A stretch of 64,000 bases of DNA, from the NCBI GenBank assembly GCA_022495005.1, contig JAGYXB010001962.1, positions 992,001-1,056,000 of the forward strand, written 5' to 3'. Of the stretch, positions 43,710-54,680 are shown one piece after another. Numbering within the stretch: the stretch's first letter is position 1; each line of letters opens with the position of its first letter. Made by a program: the position numbers and the translations under genes. This DNA is from Rhyacophila brunnea (taxonomy: Eukaryota; Arthropoda; Insecta; Trichoptera; Rhyacophilidae). The notes under the pieces were generated by a model. The model saw only the letters and a list, made by a program, of their open reading frames with translations. It was not told the DNA's origin and made no database searches.

Positions 43710-45665
43710 TTATAAGACCTAAAGATGTGGAATCAGCTTAAAGAGGCCTTCATACAGCAGTGGATTGATACAGGTTGATGACGATAATGACGATATAAAT
43801 GGGTAGGTATATAAAATCACAAATTTAAAAAAATATTGCAGTTTATATGACCAAGAAGAGTAGAATTAGGTTGGGATAACCTTCATCCAGCAGTGGATTA
43901 ATCTCGGTTGATGATGATAATGACGATATTATGAATGGGTAAATATAATATCAGCAATTTTGATAAATATAGCAATTCATATGACCGACAGAAATTCAAA
44001 CAACTTAAGAGAGGCCTTCATCCACCGGTGGATTGATTCAGGCTCATAATGATAATGGAAATATAAATAGATATAATATAATATCACCGATTTTGATAAA
44101 TACAGCAATTCAAATGACAGAAAGGAGTAGAATCAGGCATGGGAGGCCTTTATCCAGCAGTAGATGGGTTCAGGTCAATGATGATAAGGTAGATAGAAAT
44201 AGGTATAATATAGTAGTAGAATCAGGTTGCGGAACCCTCCATCCAGCAGTGGATTGATTCTGGTTGATGATGATGACGATATGAATATAAATGTAATATC
44301 ACCGATTTTGCTAAATACAGAAATTCATATCACAGAAAGGAGTAGAATCAGGCTAAGGAGGTCTTTTTTAAGCAGTGGATTGGTTCAGGTCGATGATGAT
44401 GATGATGACGATATGAATATGTAAATAAATATAATATCACCGATTTTGATAAATACAGACATTCATATGACAGAAAGGAGTAGAATCAGGCTAGCGAGAT
44501 CTTTCTTAAGCAGTGGATTGGTTCAGGTCGATGATGATGATGATAACGATATGAATATGTAGATAAATATAATATCTCCGATTTTGATAAATACAGCAAT
44601 TCATATGACAGAAAGGAGTAGAATCAAGCTAGGGAGGTCTTTATTAAGCAGTGGATTGGTTCAGGTCGATGATGATGATGATGACGATATGAATATGTAG
44701 ATAAATATAATATCACCGATTTTGAGAAATACAGCAATTCATATGACAGAAAGGAGTAGAATCAGGCTAGCGAGGTCTTTCTTAAGCAGTGGATTGGTTC
44801 AAGTCGATGATGATGATGATGGCGATATGAATATGTAGATAAATATAATATCTCCGATTTTGATAAATACAGCAATTCATATGACAGAAAGGAGTAGAAT
44901 CAAGCTAGGGAGGTCTTTATTAAGCAGTGTATTGGTTCAGGTCGGTGTGATGATGATGATATGAATATGTAGATAAATATAATATAACCGATTTTGATAA
45001 ATACATAAATTCATATGACAAAAAGGAGTAGAATCAGTCTATGGAGGTCTTTATTAAGCAGAGGATTGATCCTGGTTGATGATGATGATGATAACAATAT
45101 GAATTTGTAGATAAATATAGTATCACTGATTTTGATAAATACAGCAATTCATATGACAGAAAGGAGTAGATTCGGGCTAGGGAGGCCATTATCCAGCAGT
45201 GGATTGGTTCAAGCCGATGATGATAAGATGGATAGAAATATGTATAATATCACAAATTCGTTAAACCAATAGTAGTAGAATCAGGTTGCGGAACTCTTCA
45301 TCCAGCAGTGGATTGATCCTGGTTGTTGATGATGATGATTATGATGACGATATAAATATGTAGATAAATAGCATTAGAAATTCAATACTGTCAAGAATAC
45401 AATCAACGTAGAGAGGCCTTCATCCAGCAGTGGATTTATTGAGGCTCGTGATAATAATGGCATTATATATAGATAGGTAAATAATAATATAATATCACTG
45501 ATTTTGATAAATATAACAATTCATGTGTAAGTAAGGAGTAGAATAAGGCTGAGGAGGCGCCTTCATCCAGCAATAGATAGGTCAAGATTGATGATGATAG
45601 GGACGATAAAAATAAGTAGATATTATACAATATCACACATTTTGATGACTATAACAATTCGTATT
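43710..45665 (+). repeat. Tandem satellite of about 15 units derived from a LINE tail
   Basis: A word like CCAGCAGTGGATTGATTCAGG followed by TGATGATGATGA recurs at about 43758, 43891, 44025, 44154, 44246, 44373 and on to about 45571, mostly every 131-138 bp with a few short units (about 90-107 bp). Each unit has the LINE-tail half (GAATCAGGCTAGGGAGGCCT through GATGATGATG) and a second half (GATATGAATATGTAGATAAA, TATCACCGATTTTGATAAAT, TTCATATGACAGAAAGGAG). The first half is homologous to the ends at 38250-38312 and 40690-40770. Confidence 0.92.
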
Positions 45666-45828
45666 AATTTATTTTATTGTTTGCAATGGCAACTTTGTTA
45701 GTTTAATATGACTATCTGATCTATGGAAATTAGTAATTATTCAATAAAAAAAGATTGAGTGAACAGCCACAAAGTATTTTAAAAAAATCAAATTTGGAAT
45801 ATCACGTTATCTATGAAATGGCCGTCAG

Positions 45829-46016
45829 TGGCGTACCCCGCTGTCAAAAGATATTATACGTAGTAAATTGTACCAAGATTATGGTTTTTCACCGGAAAAA
45901 AGTGCGCCAATGCCTACATTACGATATTTGAATAAAAATAATCGAATCCGTTTGTCAAATAAAGGATTAGAAGATCTTAAGCGACGAAGGCGTCATTCTG
46001 TGAGGCTTAAACAGTA
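45829..46016 (+). other. Unassigned open stretch, basic protein-like
   Basis: After an in-frame stop, 62 codons without interruption read, in part, L-S-K-D-I-I-R-S-K-L-Y-Q-D-Y-G-F-S-P-E-K, M-P-T-L-R-Y-L-N-K-N-N-R-I-R-L-S-N-K-G-L and R-R-R-R-H-S-V-R-L-K-Q, then TAA. A CCGTCAG just before could be a weak acceptor. No family recognised; chance or transposon remnant possible. Confidence 0.2.
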
Positions 46017-49002
46017 AATATGGCGATTGTATACGGTGTGTAAGAAAATATCGGATATAAACGTCACGTACATGTAAAATCATGGAAAATTTCTGAAATG
46101 TGTTCAATTCAATCGGTAGATGAATCGGTAGCGCACATTTCGAAGTGAAGATGTAAAAATAACAATAAAATGTCGCTTAAATGAGCTGTTAGTGCATTTT
46201 CCAAAATCTCTTAGGATAATAATATATAGGAGATTATAAAATAAATAATTCAATTATTGTAAATTATGTATTAACATAATGATGATTACGCGGTATTTAA
46301 ATAATTATATGAATTAAATACGCCCTATTTCACGATGACACATATGTATAAATAAATTAACAAAGCTAAGGCGTCTATTTTTTGATGACCGGGGTCAGTC
46401 AGTCCCATCCCCAATCTCGTTCTACAAAGGATGTGAATGCATTAGCGTTAGTATATGCATATTGGGGAGCAAGTCAAATTACCCCTAGGTGAGTAAAAAC
46501 GCTCGCTGTATGTCGTTGTTCAAAACTGATAATGGTACCTAAGTCTATAATAATTATTATTATTATTAGTTAAATTAATATTTTAAATCACGCTATTTAG
46601 ATGTGTTTAAGTAACGACGAAGATAATTTTTATTCTGAAAAAATACTCATTTCCTCATTAATAAAATTATATTATTATAAGTAGGTACATAATGTATAAT
46701 AATATGAGAAAGTAGGTAGGTATGTATATTTAATAATTAATGGCTAAACCCCACCACCACCTAGAAAGTCGTCGAGCCTCCAATGTACGCCATGGGTATA
46801 GAATTAGATGAAAGAAGTTAGAGCTACGTTCAACAAAAAAAAAAAAACGCCTGCAAACTGAAGAAGATAAAACATCTACTCTACACTTATGTTGAATTAA
46901 GTACATTATTCTTTTGTGGAAATACGTCATGCTAGTTGAGAAAAATAACAACACAATAAATGGTTCACTAAGCTTCCCAATACATCATCGATTCATTCTT
47001 GCGAATAATTGTTACTGATTATTCGCACGAACACAATTGTTATTATTATTATGTTTTTTATTAAATTTATACCTGGCAACTTTTTCACATTCATAAAATA
47101 GCACGTCCGAGTTCGCCTTACGACATTCCAATTATTGATATTGTCGTCAGCGTTGCCAACTTAACGTTTTTCTTACCAGATCTAGCATTTTTCGATAGGC
47201 AGATCTAGCTTTAAAAAAATGCATCTAGCTTATGGCGTTTTTATTGGTGTTTTTGATGCCTTCAACAGTTTTAAATGTGCTGAAAATAAGCTAGATATTT
47301 AGTTAATTTATTCATAAGGTAGATCGGTACTAGAGAAATAAAACAACACAATGAAACAATGTGATCATTCTTGGCGTTAAGGTTATATACTAGTATCAGA
47401 TATTATAATTTAATGTGGCATCGGATTGATGATTATCGGGGATTCCACTCTCTGGTATTACCTAATTATTACTTATCATCAGTTGTTAGATTGATTAATT
47501 ATTTTTTGTCAATAATTTTGAAATGACTTTCCGAGAAAATGTGGTGTAATTTTTTTGCACTTTTTTAGATATTGAAGTTCGAAGTATTGAAATTTTATTT
47601 TCACAAAATCTAGCCTTTCTTCCTACCAAATAGCTTGTTTCCGTAGCTTGTCTGGCATGTTTTTGTCAACGACAGTCGGCAACACTGATTGTCGTCAGAC
47701 GAAAAGCGTCATGGTATTTTATAAATGAGGAAAATAATATATTACAAAATTTCAACAAACATAATAACTGTAATTGTTTTGAAATAATTCTCACAAGTGT
47801 TTTCTGCTATTTTTCAGAGTGTATGGTGGTTCTTTTCAGCACCGTGCCGTCAAATTAATACAAACAATCGCGACTACAATATCTATAATATAATTCACAA
47901 TAAAATTATTGCATTCTCAATTTTTTCTACTGGTTATATTCAAGAAAGAAAAAAGCATAAAAATTCAGCGTCGAGTCTAGTGTATCATCAGTTGTTTCAA
48001 CGGGGCTGGTGGGCGATTTTATTGTGAAACAGGCGTGCATTACTGACAAAATGTTTACGATATATTATGATTCTACTCCACAAAATGGCGGCTATTTTTA
48101 GCGACTGGATAATTCTGAAAATCGTAACAAAGTTTGGCACCGGCACAGAAAGACCAGTAAATAAATATATTATTATAGTACTCACTACTCAGCAATCATT
48201 ATTGCCTCTGCTCTAGTCTGCTTGGAGCGATAATTAATTTTCTGTTATAATTTGACGGTGCGCGGAAAGTTGATCGCGCCGGCGATAAATTATTACGCTA
48301 CTTATTGAAAGCGGCGAAAAATAGACCGGAGGAAAAATGATCGCGAAAATAATGAATTAGGCCTACGACAGCAGACGAGAGACGCAAAAATTTGGACGAT
48401 ACAATTGCTGAATTTCTTATATTTTTAAGACATATAATTTTAATAATCTGGTCGTCAAAGAACACATTTACGATGGTTATCGCAATTAGTGCAAAGATAT
48501 TGTAAGTCCGTTTTAGCATGTTTTGAGAAAACCAAGTTTAAAATTTGCGATGCATAAGAAATGGACACATTGTGGATTTGAATGATACGGTATCTTCTCA
48601 AATATCCTATTTGGACGTATATTTTTACAGCAACTGGACACACAGTATATTGTCACTAAACCATCGAGTGATAGTTTAAATTTAAAAATAATAATAGTTT
48701 GACAGATGCTTACAGAGCTGTACTAACATAAATTATCGAGTATAGGTAATATAAAAAAATATTAAACGATGATTCCTTTGTGACAGATTGATGGAAAGGT
48801 ATAAAAAAAGTATACTGATGGATAGAAAAGACGATTTTAAAAACTAAATATACCTATTCAAAAATGTAAATTTCTGATTTTTTTGAAATTTAAAATAATT
48901 TCTGACGTAGAACTAAGCCTAATCCAAGAATTTTGACAGGTGGCGCTGCCACCTGATATTTTTTTTGTAGTTTTGGGAATGATATGTTTATATATTTGAG
49001 TT
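46017..49002. other. Intron, no firm feature
   Basis: About 3 kb without a recognised gene. A TTATTATTATTATTA microsatellite lies at about 46553. Words CCGTGCCGTCAAATTA (about 47844) and TAATTTGACGGTGCGCGG (about 48247) are inverted and may mark the ends of a degraded foldback of about 420 bp. Confidence 0.4.
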
Positions 49003-49010
49003 GCCTAGAG

Positions 49011-49916
49011 CAGTGGTTCTCATGTGGGGCCCTGGTGGCCACCAGAAGATTTTGCTGCGGATTCACAGATATTTCAAAAATTTATTTATAAAATTCTGAA
49101 ATTGGTTGAATACACATGACTATTTTAAAATTCTTTCCACGCTCAAATGATAACTTCGTCTTTTCAGATGACGACAAATAAAAATTTCATAGGACTTCTT
49201 CTTCCACGGCGCTACATCCCGGGGTGGGATTTGGCCTCCTCCACAACCGCTCTCCACTCACTCCGGTCTCTCGCCACACTTCTCCAGTTACCGGGTCTTC
49301 TATGAAGCCAGCCCACTTCTACGGCGTCAGCCCACCTCCTTCTTGGACGGCCTCTGGGTCTCTTCCGTTGGGGTAGCCACTTCGTCATGATCCTTGGCGC
49401 TCTAACTTCAGGCATTCTCTCCACATGTCCCGCCCATCGTAGTCTTTGGGACTTACTTTCTTTCATATGACTACAAACGAGATTAACATCATGTTCAGTA
49501 TTTAATTTAAATAACTGGGCAAACTTTAAATTTAATATGCGTTATTGGAAATGAGTCATGACCAAGTACCTTAAAAACCATTTTAATAATGCACTTAAAA
49601 AAATCAAATATTGAAGCCAGTTCACAGATGTAAACCTAGAAACAGCCATGCGGCTCGCATTAGAAAAACGGAGTACCTATTGAGGAATTTCCATTTGCAT
49701 AATTTTAAATACATATATATGTACTAAAATGTTCAAATGTATTTTATTAAGTGGACTTATCTGTAAATAAATTGATCCATTTTTTTTGTAAATAAAATTT
49801 AGCTTTAATTCTTTCAATCACAACAAAAGTGAAATTTGGTGCGGCCACCAGACGTTTCCATAGAACTGTCAATGTCAATTGTGCGGCCACAGTTAAATTT
49901 CACGTGACAGCCACTG
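49011..49916. mobile_element. hAT-like element (CAGTGG ends), 8 bp target duplication
   Basis: Perfect GCCTAGAG repeats at 49003-49010 and 49917-49924. The ends CAGTGGTTCTCATGTGG and, reverse-complemented, CAGTGGCTGTCACGTGA agree at 13 of 17 positions. No transposase. It contains a LINE fragment at 49196-49470. Confidence 0.88.
49196..49470 (-). pseudogene. Non-LTR retrotransposon C-terminal fragment
   Basis: Minus-strand translation: S-Q-R-L-R-W-A-G-H-V-E-R-M-P, R-P-R-G-R-P-R-R-R-W-A-D-A-V, N-W-R-S-V-A-R-D-R-S-E-W-R-A-V-V-E-E-A-K and S-H-P-G-M. This is the usual carboxyl end of an insect LINE ORF2. It is less AT-rich than its host element, consistent with insertion. The family differs from the RTE tail at 37865. 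Confidence 0.85.
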
Positions 49917-49924
49917 GCCTAGAG

Positions 49925-50922
49925 TCATAACTCACATATTTAAAAAATCGAGTTTTGAGATAATCGCAAAAAAACCACCAGAGCACTGTTTTATGTAATA
50001 GTTAGAAGAAATGTATTGAACTCTGTTGAATATTAATGAGTGAGTGAGTCGATTTACATTATTTAAAATATATTTATGTATATGTTACGCCGAATGTGCG
50101 AAATTGACTATTACATGAAATGGGCAAAATTTTGCCTAATTCATGTAATAGTGAAGACCGTTGCCTTATTCGGGAATTAGATAAATTATCTGCCGAGTGC
50201 GTGAATTCGCCAGGGTATGGAATTCTTAAACTGTCAACATGACAGTAGAAAAAGTAAATTTAATACGGATGGTTTTATTAGTTATAATTGGACATAATAT
50301 ACTATTATTATTATTAGGTTAGGTTAGGTTTTGTAATTCTGAAATCAACTGAATGTCCAATTTGAGGTTAGCTAACAAGTGTCAACAAACTATCAAATCA
50401 TACTATCACAAACAATCGACCATTGCACGATTGATACCCAAGCACGAATCAAATCGCGAAAATACCTTTTAATAAAATTCTTCCGTTATCATATTATAGT
50501 TCTAGATTTTTTTGGGCATAGTAAATGGATATTAACGTCATTGTAAATTGATTGGTATATTTTTATATAATCAATGACATTTGACACATTTGGTTAGTTT
50601 GATTAGTTGCAAAAAACACCATCGTAGCGCTACTATCTAATTTGTCCAATGCATGAACTAGGCAGAAAAATTACTGCCGAATTCACGCACTTGGCAGATA
50701 TTTCGCCTAATTAATGAATAAGGCAACGGGCTTGCATTTTTCATGATTAAGGCAAAACTTTGCCCATTTCAAGTAATAGTCAATTTCGCACATTCGGCGT
50801 TGCATATATATAATACTCATAAGGCTGCAGACACAACACACAATGAGAAATAGAGCTCCCTGATTGGTTAGAAAGGTCTTGGTGACGGAACTCACATTAT
50901 TCATTGAAATATGTGAGTTATG
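49925..50922. mobile_element. Foldback family 7 (GTCATAACTCACATATTT ends) split by another foldback
   Basis: GTCATAACTCACATATTT at 49925 and its exact inverse at about 50905-50922 bound the element. It directly adjoins the hAT-like element on its left. Confidence 0.75.
50097..50800. mobile_element. Foldback family 8 with arms of about 130 bp, nested
   Basis: Left ACGCCGAATGTGCGAAATTG...ATGAAATGGGCAAAATTTTGCC; right arm is the inverse with few changes (GGCAAAACTTTGCCCATTTC...CAATTTCGCACATTCGGCGT). It lies inside 49925-50922. Confidence 0.88.
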
Positions 50923-51153
50923 ACACCAACAGTCAACTTTGTCAACGATGGTTTAAAATGACTTTAGATACGCAACTATTTTTTTTGTATAATATAGTAA
51001 AGCCTTCAGAATTACTTGGTATAACTAAACATTGACAAAATTGGAAAATGTGAGTGATGACTCATTTTCATACAAAGCAACTAGGTAGGCACCTATTTGT
51101 TTGAATCGTGTTTCACGCATAACTATGTACTATGGTAAAGAGAAAACTGTTCT

Positions 51154-51778
51154 TAAAAACGGCCCACGTGCTCGTCGTAGGTCAAAATTGAGTTTTTATT
51201 GTATTTTCAAACCATGATCCTGGACACTTCTCAAACGTTGTAGATAATCTATTTATATAATTTTGAAGCCTTATTATCCTTTATAGTTATTTTAAACATT
51301 TGATGACTGCATAAAGTATTTTTGTTACATAAAATAGTATTCTTTTAAACCTCTCGCTCTAATGTTTTAGAATATAGTCATATTTCGGTACATAATGTGC
51401 AGTGGTGTTAAGATTTTTTACATTTATTAATTTTTAAACGCATTTATGAAACCATTAGTATAATTTATTACGAGATAATTTTTGTAAAATATTCACGATA
51501 AAAAATTATATTGATAATCTCTGTGATCCCAAATTTGACAAGAATTAGGCATTTTATTATTCAAAAAATCGGCAAGATTAACACATTTGAAGATGATTCT
51601 AAAGATACTTATTATAAGCTATGTCTTTGACCATTCAAGTGTGATAAACATCTTATGAATAATGATTGCTTTATAATAATTATTGACCTAAGAATAAGGT
51701 AGTGTTTTTTTGAAATACGCCATTTCTTTTGTCATTCCCCAGTGGTTAAGCTACAACATACGGCCGTAGCCATAAATT
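51154..51778 (+). repeat. Dispersed repeat E, copy 3
   Basis: Matches 33944-34585 nearly end to end (ACGGCCCACGTGC start; ACATACGGCCGTAGCCATAA end). Confidence 0.85.
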
Positions 51779-51804
51779 GACAAACTATAATTATAAGATA
51801 AATA

Positions 51805-52165
51805 ATAAAATAGGTATTGATTTTGTAGATAATTGGAAACAAAAAATGAATGGGGACGCAATTCTAAGTGTGTTTGTGGGCGGCACTTTGTCTAGGGACG
51901 TCACTGGATCGACGCGGTGGACATGGTTGGTTTATAATATACTAACAACCAGTAGCGAAGGGTGGAGGTAGGCTGTTAAGATCCGCCATAAGTAGTGCAT
52001 ACTAAACTTTGTCAGTCATACGTATTTGTTTTCATTGAACTAAGATCGATTGATTTTGTACATAATTTGAAACTAAAAATGAAAGGGGGCGCAATTCTGA
52101 GTGTGTTTGAAGGCGGAACTTTACCTAGGGACGTTGCTGGATCGATGCGACGAACAAGCTTGGTC
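51805..52165 (+). repeat. Duplicated 110 bp unit around a foldback family 1 piece
   Basis: 51808-51925 and 52050-52155 are diverged copies (ATTGATTTTGTA, GCAATTCT, AGTGTGTTTG, CTAGGGACGT, CTGGATCGA). Between them lies a foldback family 1 arm (51950-52044, CAGTAGCGAAGGGTGG). In one frame both copies read I-D-F-V-x-N-x4-K-M-x-G-x-A-I-L-S-V-F. Confidence 0.6.
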
Positions 52166-52339
52166 TATTGTGGGGTTGATGTCAAAAGTTGGTCTGTCTC
52201 AAAATCATGTTATGGAGTAATTGCAATTTTAAGTTTGACATGCCCTCTAAAATCAGGGTTTTTTTTGTGATTTTACCGAGGCTTTGACTGCGACTCGCTC
52301 TCATATCGCCTCTTCTCTTCTAGAAGGGGATCCACCGAT

Positions 52340-52620
52340 CAGGTCCCCACTCCTATTCTGTTAAAGAACAATTTTTCCAAGCTCTTCCGTCTTACCCACC
52401 GCCAGGGCACCTTTCAATTCGTCGACATTCTCATAGATATCCGCAATTCGCAGCTGTACTCTGTGAAGTTCATATTTAGGGCATTGTAGTGCTGTATGTA
52501 CAATGTCCTCTAAAACATCACATTCATCGCAGAGCTGAAAATCAGGGATAATAATGCTAATTTCTTTGTGCTCTTTGTGCATGTTCCATATATCGGATGA
52601 CCTTGAATTTTTGTTCTAGC
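52340..52620 (-). pseudogene. LINE C-terminal zinc-knuckle fragment (post-RNase H type)
   Basis: Minus-strand frame contains L-C-D-E-C-D-V-L-E-D-I-V-H-T-A-L-Q-C-P-K, a C-x2-C-x8-H-x4-C pattern like that at the C-terminus of Jockey/I/R1-type LINE ORF2 proteins. Only the tail is present. Confidence 0.65.
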
Positions 52621-53149
52621 ATGTCTACATATCTATATATAGACACACAATCCGTAAGTTGTTACCTCTAAATACTTACATTATCGACTCATAACGTACT
52701 GACAAAAAACCTTATAACATATTAAGTGAAACCTCAATACCGATAGATGCTTACTGCACTTTCATTGTTATGTCATTAGTTACTATTAATAATGTTAATT
52801 TGAATACTACATCCTTACCAGTAACAATCCACGTTTCAAAATCGCAAATTACATTGTTAAGGACCACGGCCGCATTAATTATAATTGCAGTCGCGCAATT
52901 TCGCGTTTTACGATTGGCCATTTTGAAAATGGCGACCGTTGAATGCCATCATGCATCGATATATTATTTTGTTATTGTTCTCCAATTGAGGAAAGTGGAA
53001 GATGCATGCGACGATAGCCGTTGGAAAAATTTGAATCCGTCATAATTGTCCGACAAAAGTAGGTCGCCGCTACGTAATATTGTAATTTTAATATCGGGTA
53101 GTAACAAACCGCCCTCGAGGCTCATGTAAATTGTACGTATTACATTTCA

Positions 53150-53800
53150 GCGTAGCACAGATCGCCGTGAGATTTCTTATCGGAAAGAGATGACCATATA
53201 CTATACGGTCTCCAATTTTATTAGATTCAATATGAACATTAATTCAATTTTCATAGCTGATTTTGGCAAAATTGGAGCTGCGGGTCTATTCTATACAAAA
53301 GGCTGCTTTCGTCCGCTAAAACCGCTAACTAGGGTATTTTTGTATCAAATTGTTAACACATATTGTAATAATTATAATTAGCCGGTATTAATTGTTGCAA
53401 TAAATGATATATTTTAACGGTATGCCCCCTGCCTGTGCTAAAATTTAGAGCATGAGCGATAGAGAGACAGTTTCGACTGATTAACTGATTACAATACAAT
53501 TACAATTATAATATTTCAATATAAAATGTATGTAACAAATACTAACACATTATCACGTTAGCACGTTAGCGGTCGATAGTCGGCTTTTATATAGAATAGA
53601 CCCGCTGGGCTGAGATGGGCTGCTGGATTCCTGTAAAGTGTAAACCGACGAGAACTGTGTTTTATTTAGACATGAATTTAATGTCGGTACTATACGACCC
53701 TAAGAGGTTGGACGGTCTTTAATATACAGCCATATATTTCCGATACAACATTTCACGATACAGTGTGATACGGCGGACTGCATACGTACAAGTTTCCGGA
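53150..53800 (-). repeat. Foldback family 4 variant, copy 2, split by a MITE
   Basis: The outer parts match 38829-39190 in reverse (TTATCGGAAAGAGATGACCA and ACCGTATAGTATC-type words at the left; GTTTCCGG, ATACGGCGGACTGCATACGT at the right). The centre is replaced by MITE 53280-53605. Confidence 0.75.
53280..53605. mobile_element. MITE family 3 (GCGGGTCTATTCTATA ends), nested
   Basis: The ends GCGGGTCTATTCTATA and TATAGAATAGACCCGC are exact inverses; related to 36799-37097. Confidence 0.88.
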
Positions 53801-54512
53801 CACGCAGGGGAATAGGGTGTGGAATGGTTTCGGTGAGTTATCATTATCACGAAAAAGTGAAAGAAGAAGCATAGTAAGTATATAATATGAGACACACAGA
53901 GAATTTTTGTGTGACACGCAGGCAACGTTCGAATTTTATATGCAAAAGCTATTTTTATTAATAATTTATCTAAAATGTACTCCGTCTGAAAAGCTATAAT
54001 TAGTTTAGTACATTGAGCATTGTCTTTGAAAGATGAGTAGGTAATATTTAATGGAACTCATTATCTGATACGTTTAACTAAATGAAAAAAAATAGCAATC
54101 ATTGTAATATGTGATAGTGAACAACTGTTTTCGTCGATGAATTATTCTCAGTCAAAAGTAAAACATCGCCTTCGCAATGGTTTGATTGAACCATATTATG
54201 TAGGATTCTCTTATACAACGTATCTTCAATTAAGTATCTTCTTAAAATATTAATTGGGCAATAAATATATATTTGGTATATTAACCCAATGTTTACGGGC
54301 CGCACAAAATTGTGTTTTTGCTAATTATTTTTCAAATGCAAATTAACACGTTAATTAAAAGGGCCCGTAAGCATTGGATTAAGTGTGTAAATTTATGGAT
54401 TTATGGATTCTGTTCCTTTTAATTTTATTTATCTGACACGTGTCTAATTTTTTCACATTTTTACACACTTTTAAAAAAAGGTTAGCCATACTACATGGGA
54501 TTGACACTAGAG
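53801..54512. other. Intron, no firm feature
   Basis: AT-rich. Words around GCCCGTAA and TTACGGGC (54293 and 54362) form a short inverted pair. Nothing else recognised. Confidence 0.45.
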
Positions 54513-54680
54513 GTGGGAAAACTTGTCGATATTGAAGACTAAGTATACTTACTACCAGTATAAAAAAAATACTTGTTCCAAATACTAACTAGTATTTGGA
54601 ATACTATATAGAGCGTTTGGCGTGTGTTTGCGACATAAGTCTCATACTAAACTGGAACTAAAACTTAACTCCATATCAGT
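54513..54680. repeat. Dispersed repeat D, copy 2
   Basis: Matches 16290-16470; starts GTGGGAAAACTTGTCGATAT. Confidence 0.7.

Noticed and set aside
43710..45665. Repeat array as CRISPR or a coding repeat protein
   Set aside because: Units are 130 bp with no spacer pattern, the genome is eukaryotic, and no frame stays open across units.
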